Source: DIGJ01 sp041739345
GTDB taxonomy: Bacteria; Bacillota; Clostridia; Lachnospirales; Lachnospiraceae
Assembly: GCA_041739345.1 (NCBI GenBank)
Contig: JBGSNZ010000004.1
Coordinates: forward strand, 62,001 to 126,000
DNA length: 64,000 nt
Direction: 5' to 3'
Position 1 is the stretch's first letter. Each line of letters begins with the position of its first letter. Positions 36,950-46,446 of this stretch are shown here, one piece after another. The position numbers and the translations under genes are program-made. The notes under the pieces are model-generated. The model was not told where the DNA came from. It saw only the letters and a program-made list of their open reading frames with translations, and made no database searches.

Positions 36950-39900
36950 CTATTTTTCCGTTTGCATTGCGTCTCCAATGGCTTTCACTGCAACCTTTGC
37001 TACCTGATATAAAAGATTTGTAGATGTTTCTTCCTTTTGTGTCCCTTGTACCTTTGCATTCTCGACTGCTTTTTTATCATATCCAAAGGTCAACTGTTTC
37101 ACTTCGAGGCCCAAACGTTCAAACCCTTCACTCATTTGCTTTTTGGCAGCTTCCATTGTTTCTAATCCGTCCTTGGAATCACACAAGATAAATCCTTTTA
37201 TCGTATCCTCTTTCACGGTAAAGCCACCTTCTAGTTTTCCGTATTCTTCGCTGTCCATGCTTACCGTTATTTTTCCACTATCTAATGTTCCTTTTAGTAG
37301 TGTTAGATTCATAGTAGTTACTTGATTTCCTGTCATAATAGGAATCTGATAGCATTCCTGGCGACTAAGTCTCTTAGCAAGTTCAATTCCATTTGCAAAT
37401 ATACGAAGCTCATCCACTTTTGCACTGGATTCGTCCTCTATTTGATTTTTATATTCCTCGCTAATTAGTTCTTTTACCTTTTCTTCTACCTGGTCATATT
37501 TCGTTTGCAGTGTATCGGCATCCTCGATAGCATCCGGTATTTCGGATATCATCTCACTATATTCATTATCGGCATTTTTATTAAAATCCTTAAAAAAGCT
37601 TTTACCGTTTGTATAAAACGCATTTGCAGAAACTATATTTTTTATGGTAGGCTCAATCTGATAACTTTCCAATAAATTAACTGCTTCCTGACTTGTCTTT
37701 GCAATTTCCTGAAGCTTTTGGGTCATATAAGAAGCGTATTTCATATTCGTTTGATTATCTTCTATGGCTTGTTCTAAATTATCTTCTAACTTTTCTAACG
37801 TCATATCCATAAGACCACTTACGCCATCTTGCAATACGGTATTTAATTTCTCAGGAGCTACCTCATCCATAATACGAGATAATACTTCTTGATAATAGCT
37901 AACCTGCATTTGCTGATTTGTTTCTTTCTGGCTTAACGTACTCTCATTACCAGATGTGTTGGCTTGGCTTGATGTATTTGACTGTGTATCTTCGAACGAT
38001 TTAAAATCACCACTAAAAGAAGCTTCAATCTGATCCGATATTCTCTCCTTTGAAAAGCTCAAACTGGAAAGTGTCCCAAACGAATCATCGATTGATACGT
38101 CAAGACCAGAAGCTTTTTTACTTCGTACCGCCGACAACAAATTCTTAAGCGTTAGATCCATTCCATTATTAAGGACTGCTCCGATTGCTGCACCATCTGT
38201 CTTCTCTACATTATTTAAAAGTCGGTAAATACCTATGTAGCTGCTTCTTTCATCCTCTGATATTGCATTGTTTTGCTCTAGCTTGTATAAATACTCACTA
38301 TACTTTTCTTCGTCAGTAGCACCTAGCTCTCTTCGTATGGAAGCTACTTCTTTCGTTAATTCCTCTAGATTTACGTTAAGAGGGTTGATCTCTCTCTTTA
38401 TTAATTCTACGGTAACTGCTGGCTTTAATTCGTTTAATAAGTTACTTACTTTCGAATCGTACGATTTTACTGCATTAATCGATTCTTCATTGATATCCAT
38501 TTTGTTATACGATAAAATACGAACGGCTCTTTCATTTGCCGTGTTATCTTCCAGCCCTAACTCATTCAAAATATCTGGAACATTTTGAAACGCTTTTTTC
38601 ATTGAGTCACCCATGTCACTACGCGGTGTCGTCATTAAGGCTTCATATGTCTCGCCCGCCTTATCAAGTTGTACTTTCATACTGGTAGCTGCCTCATTCA
38701 GACTTCCAACCGTCTGAATCTCGCGTTGCTTCAGTGTTGTACCTAGTATATAATTAGGAGCTTCTTTTAACGAATTGACCGTTTCTGTCGTGGTTTGCAA
38801 CAAAGTGACTTCCTCTTGTGTTGAAGATTTAGACGCCTCTGTAAACAACCCCTTATAATAATCTTGTTCTATTTGTTTTAATCCATCCACTACACTTTGA
38901 AGATCTGTTGTATCAAACGATATTCCCTTAGAAAGAAGCTTAAGTCCGGCTTCCGTGGTGAGCTTGAGTCGAATTTCTTCTAGTTGACGCTTTGCAGTAA
39001 TCGATGCAATGTCTGTATTTTCTTTCAAACTTTCCGAAAGTCTTGCAAAGTCTTTGATTGCCCGCTCTACTGTATTCTCAGCCGTTTCATCTAAGTTTGC
39101 TTCTTCTGGGTTTAACCCTTTGCTCATTGCACGCGCCATTTTACTTAGGATATCATCTTCGTTTGCATTTTGTTTCACTTCATCAAGTGATTGAAGAGCA
39201 CTTAAGCTGTCTTTGGTAATTGGAAGTTTGTTCTCATACAACCATTTTGCCTGATTCATCGAATCATTTGTAACTTTCATCCCTGCTTGTTCAATAATCC
39301 CTTTTACTTGATTTTCTATTGCCTCAAAATCGCCTTCACCCGCTGTCATTCCATTACTATTTGTTGCACTAGCCATACTTGTTGAATACTGACTATGGTA
39401 AATGTTTTCTACTGTTGGAGCCAACTCATTGTCAATCATATATGCCTTGCCACCTTCAGAGAGTTGCCCAACCGTTCCCATCATGCTCATTGCACTCATA
39501 AGGCTCTCTACGTTTTCCTGTGTTACTGGCATATTTGCGTCCACAAGTTTTTGGGCAAGCTTTTTAGCCATTGGATTTGATATTTTATTCCCAATGGCTA
39601 TCTTCTTTATTGTATCTTCCATTTCATCTTTGTTTTCAACTCTAGTAGTTATATTTTCATCACGAAATTCTCTATTTTCTTTCATACGCACAAGTGCACG
39701 ATCAAGTCGGCCTGCCTCATAAGATTCAAAGGAAATACCCTCTTCTTTCAGATCTTGATAATCCTCTTTTGTCATCTTATTCGAAGCATCTTCCAAAGAC
39801 GCATCCTCTTCCGCTTTTGTTTCTACTACATTTTCTTTTACTTTTTCGTCTGCACTTTCTAATAATTCTGTATAGGTACCAAACTTTGCATCTTTTTTTC

Positions 39901-40039
39901 CCTGTGATACAATTACTGCATCGGATTGAGATGCCTTATTTATTTGTTGTGACTTGTTCGTCTTAGTATCGTCCGTGATTTTAGATGGTACGAGCAAGCT
40001 TCCTTGTTTGTCCGTTCCTTGAAGATTGGCAATATTCAT
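36950..40039 (-). CDS. Giant acidic protein, FliK-like/DUF6240-like, flagellar context
   Basis: About 1029 residues (ATG at 40039; a GTG three codons upstream is also possible). No signal peptide or membrane helix. It is highly charged and helical, with a repeat-like architecture: segments of the form N-x-x-P-x-T-x-E-N/S-x-x-S-x-x-S/A (MPVTQENVESLMSA, LPITKDSLSALQSL) recur every 90-110 residues. The last 150 residues (TMNLTLLKGTLDSGKITVSM, then FERLGLEVKQL) resemble the hook-length-control FliK C-terminal domain. Its position directly before flagellin supports a flagellar role. The DUF6240 label is from memory and unverified. Confidence 0.6.
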   Translation of the reverse strand: MNIANLQGTDKQGSLLVPSKITDDTKTNKSQQINKASQSDAVIVSQGKKDAKFGTYTELLESADEKVKENVVETKAEEDASLEDASNKMTKEDYQDLKEEGISFESYEAGRLDRALVRMKENREFRDENITTRVENKDEMEDTIKKIAIGNKISNPMAKKLAQKLVDANMPVTQENVESLMSAMSMMGTVGQLSEGGKAYMIDNELAPTVENIYHSQYSTSMASATNSNGMTAGEGDFEAIENQVKGIIEQAGMKVTNDSMNQAKWLYENKLPITKDSLSALQSLDEVKQNANEDDILSKMARAMSKGLNPEEANLDETAENTVERAIKDFARLSESLKENTDIASITAKRQLEEIRLKLTTEAGLKLLSKGISFDTTDLQSVVDGLKQIEQDYYKGLFTEASKSSTQEEVTLLQTTTETVNSLKEAPNYILGTTLKQREIQTVGSLNEAATSMKVQLDKAGETYEALMTTPRSDMGDSMKKAFQNVPDILNELGLEDNTANERAVRILSYNKMDINEESINAVKSYDSKVSNLLNELKPAVTVELIKREINPLNVNLEELTKEVASIRRELGATDEEKYSEYLYKLEQNNAISEDERSSYIGIYRLLNNVEKTDGAAIGAVLNNGMDLTLKNLLSAVRSKKASGLDVSIDDSFGTLSSLSFSKERISDQIEASFSGDFKSFEDTQSNTSSQANTSGNESTLSQKETNQQMQVSYYQEVLSRIMDEVAPEKLNTVLQDGVSGLMDMTLEKLEDNLEQAIEDNQTNMKYASYMTQKLQEIAKTSQEAVNLLESYQIEPTIKNIVSANAFYTNGKSFFKDFNKNADNEYSEMISEIPDAIEDADTLQTKYDQVEEKVKELISEEYKNQIEDESSAKVDELRIFANGIELAKRLSRQECYQIPIMTGNQVTTMNLTLLKGTLDSGKITVSMDSEEYGKLEGGFTVKEDTIKGFILCDSKDGLETMEAAKKQMSEGFERLGLEVKQLTFGYDKKAVENAKVQGTQKEETSTNLLYQVAKVAVKAIGDAMQTEK

Positions 40040-40112
40040 AAGTCTCACTCATTTCTTTGATTGTTTTCGTGTTACTATCTATTTCGGACGAAATGAGAAA
40101 AACCTAAAGTAT

Positions 40113-41057
40113 CTAAAGCATCTTTCTTCTTTTTAAAATGAAAAATGCAACAATACATACGAATGCTATCAAAATACATATAATAAGAAATCCATATGGT
40201 GTATCGGATAGTGGCATCCACTTTCCACTTACATTCATTCCATAAATACCAGATATAATGGTCGGTATCGCCATGACTAAGGTAATTGAAGTCAAAAATT
40301 TCATTACATTATTTAATCGGTTATTAATAATTGTTGATACAAGATCTCTCGTACCATGAATGATATCTCGATAGATATTGGTCATTTCAATTGCCTGTCG
40401 GTTCTCGACCATAACATCATCTAAAAGCTCTTTATCCTCTGGATATTGCTTGATTCTCTCATATCGGTTTAAGCGTTCTAATACCAGTTTATTTGAACTT
40501 AGGGATGTAGCAAAATATACAAGGTTGGTTTCCAATTCATGAAGGTTAATTAAGTCAAGATCCTCGGTAGTCTCGCTACTGACCCTTTTTTCTATCTCGC
40601 TACGTTTCTTATCGATAACACGAAGATACGCCTGATAAAGGTTTGTTGTACGTAAAAGGATTTGATAAACAAATCTCATTTTCTTTTTCGTGCTAAATCC
40701 TTTCACGCGATTGTTGTAAAAATTAGATAAAATAATTGTATCATTGGAGCATACCGTAATGATTGCATCCTTTACTAATAGAATACCTAGCGGAATTGTT
40801 GTATATGCTCGTTGTTCATTTCTTATTTCTTCAAAAGGAATATCCTCTAAAATCAAAGTATAACCATCTTCTAACTGAACACGGGAACTTTCCTCATCAT
40901 CCAGTGCTGCTTTTAAATCATTGATATCGATGCTATAGTAATTGGCAACTTCTGTAAGTTCCTCCATACTAGGAGATATCAGATCAACCCAAGAATCCTG
41001 TTCATATTCTTGCCTTTCTGAAAGGATTCCATTGTCAGTTTTGTAAATTTTCTTCAT
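40113..41057 (-). CDS. CorA-family magnesium/divalent metal channel
   Basis: 314 residues. A large cytosolic N-terminal domain ends in a long stalk helix and two C-terminal membrane helices (about 250-272 and 285-307). The signature GMN is present in ISGIYGMNVSGKW just after the first helix. The family forms pentameric Mg2+ (or Co2+/Zn2+) channels in the inner membrane. It follows dtd by 21 bases and precedes the giant flagellar-type gene by 73 bases, all on the minus strand. Confidence 0.93.
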   Translation of the reverse strand: MKKIYKTDNGILSERQEYEQDSWVDLISPSMEELTEVANYYSIDINDLKAALDDEESSRVQLEDGYTLILEDIPFEEIRNEQRAYTTIPLGILLVKDAIITVCSNDTIILSNFYNNRVKGFSTKKKMRFVYQILLRTTNLYQAYLRVIDKKRSEIEKRVSSETTEDLDLINLHELETNLVYFATSLSSNKLVLERLNRYERIKQYPEDKELLDDVMVENRQAIEMTNIYRDIIHGTRDLVSTIINNRLNNVMKFLTSITLVMAIPTIISGIYGMNVSGKWMPLSDTPYGFLIICILIAFVCIVAFFILKRRKML

Positions 41058-41078
41058 ATGATTGATCTCCTTTGCAAT

Positions 41079-41534
41079 TTATTTTTTTATTACGGTAGCA
41101 TCATCTAACAATATCGTAAATGGCCCATCATTAATCAATGATACCTGCATATCTGCGCCAAAGCTTCCGCTCTCAACGCTTCCTAATTTTTCTCTACATT
41201 TTTCAAGAAACAATTTATATAAGTATTCTGCTTTCTCTGGAGGTGCTGCCTCAATAAAACTGGGTCGATTCCCCTTTTGACAATTTGCATAAAGGGTAAA
41301 CTGGGAAACAACCAAAAGTTCTCCACCTACATCCATTAAAGAAAGATTTGTCTTTCCATTTTCATCTTCAAAAATACGAAGCTTTAAAATCTTTTCGATA
41401 TATTTGTCTAATATCTCTACTGTGTCATCCGTCCCGACACCTATAAGTAATAACAGTCCTTTTCCGATCTTTCCAACTATTGTTTCCTCAATGGAAACCT
41501 CCGCTGATTTTACTCTTTGAATCACTATTTTCAT
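41079..41534 (-). CDS. dtd: D-aminoacyl-tRNA deacylase
   Basis: 151 residues, the normal size. It removes D-amino acids mis-charged on tRNA in the cytosol. Motifs: MKIVIQRVKSAEVSIE at the start, the active-site SQFTLYANCQKGNRPSF (S-Q-F-T-L) and a closing NDGPFTILLD (where most enzymes have NDGPVT). It is the first gene of the minus-strand run that includes corA. A typical GGCTCC-rich leader is present but no clear promoter. Confidence 0.95.
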   Translation of the reverse strand: MKIVIQRVKSAEVSIEETIVGKIGKGLLLLIGVGTDDTVEILDKYIEKILKLRIFEDENGKTNLSLMDVGGELLVVSQFTLYANCQKGNRPSFIEAAPPEKAEYLYKLFLEKCREKLGSVESGSFGADMQVSLINDGPFTILLDDATVIKK

Positions 41535-41637
41535 ATCGGAGCCCCACTTTCTATTTCATCTTTTCTATCGTACCATGTTTTACACAGAAGGACAAGAATT
41601 CGTATAAATTTTATATTTAAAACAACTGCATCATCTT

Positions 41638-42090
41638 CTATTTAACTTTATTTTTATATTGTTCATACACTAACTGATACAGGTCTTTCACCTGATTGTT
41701 ACCTACAAATCCAATATGTGATAATCTATAGTTTACAGAAAGTGTACCATCCGAATACAAAAAAATGGTATCATCAGTGCCATCACTATACCAAATACGA
41801 ATCATAATTTCAGAGGTTGGTTCTGAAAAATTTCCCTGTTTATCAATATAATTTCTATAGTGATATTTTTCTATAATTTCTAACAATTGATTAATTTCTT
41901 GTTTATTTTCTAAAGAATATGATTTTAATGCTTTATTACTTAGTTTCATCACGTTTTCTGCATAGTCTATACTAATTCCTAATATTGTTTTATGTTTTTG
42001 ATAAAACGTATGCGGAAAAGTAAGTATTCCATATATACATATTATTATGATACTTATTAACAAAATCCAACGGTGTTTTATATGCTTCAT
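41638..42090 (-). CDS. Small membrane-anchored protein, unknown function
   Basis: 150 residues with one N-terminal membrane anchor (about 8-25; WILLISIIIICIYGILTF) and a soluble outer domain containing IRIWYSDGTDDTIFLYSDGTLSVN. I do not recognise a family; the anchor plus a small beta-rich domain resembles secreted Clostridia proteins. It is single, and divergent from the alpha/beta hydrolase gene. Confidence 0.6.
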   Translation of the reverse strand: MKHIKHRWILLISIIIICIYGILTFPHTFYQKHKTILGISIDYAENVMKLSNKALKSYSLENKQEINQLLEIIEKYHYRNYIDKQGNFSEPTSEIMIRIWYSDGTDDTIFLYSDGTLSVNYRLSHIGFVGNNQVKDLYQLVYEQYKNKVK

Positions 42091-42288
42091 TGATTTTACT
42101 CTCTTTCTTGCAAAATTTACAACTGCTATAATATTTTCCCTGTTTTATAACAGTACCTTCTTATTATATTGCTGTCAATATTTTACATCGCATTTATCTT
42201 TGACAAAATTCTCGTGCCTAAGAATTACTTTACAAAATAGAACATAGATAGTACCATTAAATAAAAATGTGAGGGGGTTTTTTGAACA

Positions 42289-43218
42289 ATGAATTATTCG
42301 AAAGAAGTACATACTTTTAAAAGCAGCAATGGGTGTAATGATGTTACTTATTATATTTACAAACCACTAAATCCACCAAAAGCTATTTTACAGATTTCAC
42401 ACGGAATGTGTGAATATGTGGAGCGCTATGAATACTTTATAAATTTTATGACAGGGCAGGATATATTAGTCTGTGGAAATGATCATATTGGTCACAAGAA
42501 TAGTGTGGCAAGCAAACAAGACCTTGGATACTTTGCTCCAAAAGATGGATGGACTTTTCTTCCTAAAGATCTCGCAAAACTAACTAATATTATGAAAGAA
42601 GAATACAAAGATTTACCAATATTCCTCTTTGGGCATAGTATGGGTTCCTTTATTGCAAGAACTTATATTGCAGAATATGGAGACCTAATTAATGGAGCAA
42701 TTATCTGTGGTACCGCAGGCACAAATCCAATTTTGGGACTTGGAACATTTTTAATCTCCATGGTCAAAACCTTAAAAGGTGAACGCTATCGCAGCAAATT
42801 TTTAGATAATATCATGTTTGGTTCTTATAATAAGAAGTACGAAAAGGTGCGTACTTCTAAGGATTGGCTGACTAGAGATGAGGCAATTGTTGATAAATAT
42901 TTAAAGGATGAATACTGCATGTTTATCTTTACGACCTCCGCTTTCCATGACTTATCTATGTTGCTTGGTTATGTTTCCTCCGACAGTTGGTACAAGGCAG
43001 TTCCAAAGAATCTACCTCTTTATTTAATAAGTGGTTCTATGGATCCTGTCGGCGAATTTAGCAAAGGTGTTCTTGAAGTAAAGGAACGATTGGAGGCGCA
43101 AAAATTGTCCGATTTTTCCTTTAAACTGTATCAAGATTACCGCCATGAAATATTAAATGAAATCGGAAAAGAAGAAGCATATGGTGACATTCTTTCTTTT
43201 ATAAAGACTCATATTTAG
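42289..43218 (+). CDS. Alpha/beta hydrolase, monoacylglycerol-lipase-like
   Basis: 309 residues, cytosolic. It belongs to the serine aminopeptidase/monoglyceride-lipase (Hydrolase_4) type: LQISHGMCEYVERYEYF, the nucleophile elbow FGHSMGSF (Ser near 119), Asp in SGSMDPVGEFS and His in YRHEILNE complete the triad. It may act as a lysophospholipase or esterase. The ribosome site is GAGGGGG. Single gene followed by a strong terminator. Confidence 0.88.
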   Translation: MNYSKEVHTFKSSNGCNDVTYYIYKPLNPPKAILQISHGMCEYVERYEYFINFMTGQDILVCGNDHIGHKNSVASKQDLGYFAPKDGWTFLPKDLAKLTNIMKEEYKDLPIFLFGHSMGSFIARTYIAEYGDLINGAIICGTAGTNPILGLGTFLISMVKTLKGERYRSKFLDNIMFGSYNKKYEKVRTSKDWLTRDEAIVDKYLKDEYCMFIFTTSAFHDLSMLLGYVSSDSWYKAVPKNLPLYLISGSMDPVGEFSKGVLEVKERLEAQKLSDFSFKLYQDYRHEILNEIGKEEAYGDILSFIKTHI

Positions 43219-43291
43219 ATACTCAGTCTCAAATGAATTTGAATTCTTTCTCCCTTTTTAACTTAGTTTAAACTTATTACTTACAATATAG

Positions 43292-43358
43292 CAAAAGAAA
43301 AATAGGATCAGATGAAGGTGTACTCTCCAATACACGTCATCTGATCCTATTTCTTTTA
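43292..43358 (+). terminator. Terminator after the hydrolase gene
   Basis: A stem of about 20 bp: AAAAGAAAAATAGGATCAGA... pairs with TCTGATCCTATTTCTTTT, with an inner GTGTA/TACAC pair. In the rest of the 43219-43632 gap, 43359-43557 shows nothing I can name; the promoter-operator follows. Confidence 0.85.
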
Positions 43359-43557
43359 AAGTTACCCTCTCACGTTCCCCAACGTTAAAAATACGGCTTC
43401 TCCTCTTACCTCTAACGATCTTTTATATAATAACATTTTTTGTTTATTTTGTCAATAGCAAGCTGTTTTTCTTTGTTTTTTTATGCAATATCACAACGTC
43501 ATGCGTCGTTTGAACAAAAGGTAAAAACTGATATATAAATTGATTTCAAAAAAACAA

Positions 43558-43618
43558 TTGACAACTAGGAGAAAATAATATAAAACTAATATATGAACAA
43601 TTGTTCATATATTAGTTT
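43558..43618 (+). promoter_or_regulatory. Promoter with 36-bp perfect palindrome (ArsR operator)
   Basis: A perfect inverted repeat spans 43583-43618: AAACTAATATATGAACAA joined directly to its complement, with ATATGAACAATTGTTCATAT at the centre. This fits the imperfect 12-2-12 operators of ArsR/SmtB metal sensors. TTGACA at 43558-43563 and a TATAAA-like -10 at 43579-43584 (15-base spacing, short) place the palindrome over the -10 region and start, so binding should block transcription of the regulator and ATPase genes. Confidence 0.8.
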
Positions 43619-43632
43619 ATGGAGGTGATCTT

Positions 43633-43992
43633 ATGGATAAAAAACATGTAGAAGTATGTGAATGTAATATAATACATCATGAAACCATTGATTTTGCATT
43701 AGAAAAAATGCCAGACGAAGAAATATTATATGACCTAGCGGAGTTATTCAAGGTATTTGGAGATACTACCCGCGTAAAAATTTTATGTGCCTTATTTGAA
43801 TCCGAAATGTGCGTATGTGATATAGCAGCACTGCTTAATATGACGCAATCCGCCATTTCCCACCAGTTAAGAGTCTTAAAATCGGCAAAGCTTGTCAAAA
43901 ACAGAAAGTCTGGAAAGGTTGTATACTATTCCTTGGCAGATGAACATGTAAAACACATTTTTGATCAAGGCTTAGCCCATGTAACAGAATAG
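43633..43992 (+). CDS. ArsR/SmtB-family metal-sensing repressor (CadC-like)
   Basis: 119 residues. The N-terminal metal loop carries C9, C11 and H16/H17 (CECNIIHHE), and the helix-3 motif ESEMCVCDIAALLN supplies the CxC of Cd/Pb/Zn sensors. The winged helix-turn-helix is MTQSAISHQLRVLKSAKLV. This is the CadC arrangement, so Cd2+, Pb2+ or Zn2+ is the likely signal. It is followed by the metal ATPase after 13 bases and sits 14 bases after its palindromic operator, an autoregulated resistance operon. Confidence 0.93.
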   Translation: MDKKHVEVCECNIIHHETIDFALEKMPDEEILYDLAELFKVFGDTTRVKILCALFESEMCVCDIAALLNMTQSAISHQLRVLKSAKLVKNRKSGKVVYYSLADEHVKHIFDQGLAHVTE

Positions 43993-44005
43993 AAAGGGAA
44001 CCCTT

Positions 44006-46312
44006 ATGGAAAATAAATATTATTTAGATCATCTTGGATGCGCAAATTGTGCCGCAAAAATGGAAGTAAAATTAAAAAATCAACCACAGATAAATGATGC
44101 TGTGATTGATTTCGTAAATAAAAAATTAATTATAAGTATAAAAGATGATATGAGTGAAGAAGCACTACTCGCTTTGATTATTCCAATTATTACTGGGATA
44201 GAAAAAGATGTTGCTATTGTATGCTGGGATACTTATAAAGGAGTTGGTTCAAAATCGCATAACAATGTAGCACATTCTATTGAGGAACATGGCGATGCTT
44301 GCCACTGTGGTGGACATGAACATAAGCATGAAATTAGCCATGAGCATAGTGCCGATTGTTGCTGCGGTGGGCATGAACATAACCGTGATGATAATAGCGA
44401 TTGCTGCGGTGGGCATAATCATGATGAGGATTGTGGTTGTGCTACAAATAGGCATTCTTCTGTTAGCGAAAGCCTAAATCTTTCGAAATTGCTGCCACTT
44501 GTCATCGGCTCCATTATTGGTTTTGGTTCTCTTTTATTACTACCAGATGGTATCCCCCAGTTTATCGGTATATTGATTGGTTACCTTATTCTATCGTTTG
44601 AAGTTTTATTTACTGCTGTTCGAAACATTGCTCACGGTGAAGTATTTGATGAAAATTTTTTAATGGCTATTGCGACCATTGGTGCTTTCTTGATTGGAGA
44701 ATATCCGGAAGCTCTCGCTGTTATGATTCTTTATCAAATCGGTGAATACCTGCAGGATATGGCCGTTGATAAATCTCGTAAACATTTAACCGATGCAATG
44801 AATATAAAGGCAGAATATGCAAATGTAAGAACGAATGATGGAATTAAGCGCTTAGCTCCTGAGGAAGTGTCCATCGGGGACATAATTTTAGTAAAACCAA
44901 GTGAACGAATCCCTCTTGATGGTATTGTAGTAGAAGGTTCCTCCTTTGTAGATACTTCTTCTCTCACTGGAGAATCTGTACCAAGAAAAATTTCGGAAAA
45001 CGAAGAAATTTTAAGCGGTTGTATCAATGGTTCTGGAACGCTTTACATTGAGGCAACAAAACTTTATAAAGATTCAACGGTGGCCAGAATCCTAGACCTC
45101 GTGGAAAATGCCTCTGCAAGAAAATCTCCAACCGAAAACTTTATTACAAAATTTGCTCGAGTTTACACACCGATTGTTGTAATTATTGCATTACTCCTTG
45201 CAATTTTACCGCCTATCGTAACCGGCACTTTTGACTTTTTTCCTTGGATATATAAAGCGTGTGGATTTTTAGTTGTATCCTGTCCTTGTGCCTTAGTTAT
45301 TTCCGTACCTCTTGGATTTTTTGGCGGTATTGGCTGTGCCTCTCGTAACGGAATTATCATAAAAGGAAGTAATTATTTAGAAGCATTGAACGGCGTGACT
45401 TATGCCGTATTTGATAAAACAGGAACCTTAACAAAAGGAAGTTTTCGAGTAACAGACATTGTTCCATTTAATGGATTCGATAAAGAAGAATTGCTTAAAA
45501 CTGCTGCCGTAGTTGAAAGCTTTTCCACACATCCAATTGCAAAATCGATTGCAAAAGCTTATGGAGGGGCACTTAACTTATCCGAAGTTAAAGATTACGA
45601 GGAAGTTGCCGGACACGGTGTTCACGCATATTACAACGGAAAAGAAATTCTCTTAGGAAACTCAAAATTATTAGATGCCTCTAATATTTCTTATTCTGCT
45701 CCCGAAAAAATCAACGGAACGATTACTCACCTTTCCATTGATGGTATATATGCCGGATATATTCTTATTGCCGATGAAATGAAAGAAGATAGTAAAGCAG
45801 CCATTCATGGTCTTAAAAAATTAGGAATAAAGACCATAATGTTAACCGGTGATACGGAAGCTACTGCGGCTTATGTTGCAAAAGAGCTCAAATTAGATGC
45901 TTACTATTCCCAGCTATTACCTGGTGATAAAGTGGATAAAATCGAGTCCATTCTATCGAAAGCAAAAGACAAAGAAAAGGTTTTGTTTGTTGGTGACGGT
46001 ATCAATGATGCGCCGGTTTTGGCCAGAGCCGACATTGGTGTCGCAATGGGAGGTGTTGGTTCTGATGCCGCCATTGAAGCTGCAGATATTGTTTTAATGA
46101 CAGATGAACCATCCCAATTAGAACGCGCAATCTCAATTGCACGATTTACCCGAAAAATCGTATCTGAAAATATTGCTTTTTCTCTTGGTGTAAAAGTATT
46201 AGTCATGATATTACTTGCGTTTGGTTTTGCTAATATGTGGCTGGCAATTTTTGCTGATGTCGGAGTCGCAATGATTGCTATCGTAAATTCCATTCGTACT
46301 TTACGAGCATAA
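44006..46312 (+). CDS. cadA: Zn/Cd/Pb P-type ATPase with His/Cys-rich N-terminus
   Basis: 768 residues, P1B-type efflux pump. An HMA domain with GCANC (residues 11-15) is followed by a Cys/His-rich region (about 90-150) with three near-repeats CHCGGHEHKHE, CCCGGHEHN and DCCGGHNHDED. Next come the membrane domain with SCPCALVIS (Zn/Cd-type CPC), phosphorylation site DKTGTLTKG, SFSTHPIAKS, and GDGINDAPVL. It pumps metal out at the expense of ATP. The repeats probably sequester or sense metal. Partner of the CadC-like repressor upstream. Confidence 0.95.
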   Translation: MENKYYLDHLGCANCAAKMEVKLKNQPQINDAVIDFVNKKLIISIKDDMSEEALLALIIPIITGIEKDVAIVCWDTYKGVGSKSHNNVAHSIEEHGDACHCGGHEHKHEISHEHSADCCCGGHEHNRDDNSDCCGGHNHDEDCGCATNRHSSVSESLNLSKLLPLVIGSIIGFGSLLLLPDGIPQFIGILIGYLILSFEVLFTAVRNIAHGEVFDENFLMAIATIGAFLIGEYPEALAVMILYQIGEYLQDMAVDKSRKHLTDAMNIKAEYANVRTNDGIKRLAPEEVSIGDIILVKPSERIPLDGIVVEGSSFVDTSSLTGESVPRKISENEEILSGCINGSGTLYIEATKLYKDSTVARILDLVENASARKSPTENFITKFARVYTPIVVIIALLLAILPPIVTGTFDFFPWIYKACGFLVVSCPCALVISVPLGFFGGIGCASRNGIIIKGSNYLEALNGVTYAVFDKTGTLTKGSFRVTDIVPFNGFDKEELLKTAAVVESFSTHPIAKSIAKAYGGALNLSEVKDYEEVAGHGVHAYYNGKEILLGNSKLLDASNISYSAPEKINGTITHLSIDGIYAGYILIADEMKEDSKAAIHGLKKLGIKTIMLTGDTEATAAYVAKELKLDAYYSQLLPGDKVDKIESILSKAKDKEKVLFVGDGINDAPVLARADIGVAMGGVGSDAAIEAADIVLMTDEPSQLERAISIARFTRKIVSENIAFSLGVKVLVMILLAFGFANMWLAIFADVGVAMIAIVNSIRTLRA

Positions 46313-46335
46313 AAAGAATTAAAATCATAAATAAA

Positions 46336-46386
46336 AATAGGACAGTAGCAAAAGAATTTGTATTACTCTTGCTACTGTCCTATTCT
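46336..46386. terminator. Bidirectional terminator after cadA
   Basis: AATAGGACAGTAGCAA pairs with TTGCTACTGTCCTATT over 17 loop bases; A- and T-rich sequence on both sides serves both convergent genes. Confidence 0.88.
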
Positions 46387-46446
46387 ATTGAAGTTTATTG
46401 TACTTTATAGAAATATACAAATTTATTTTAAGACAAATCCAACCTC

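Noticed and set aside
43359..43557. Riboswitch or small RNA upstream of the metal-resistance promoter
   Set aside because: No conserved riboswitch sequence and no stable stem apart from the hydrolase terminator just before it.
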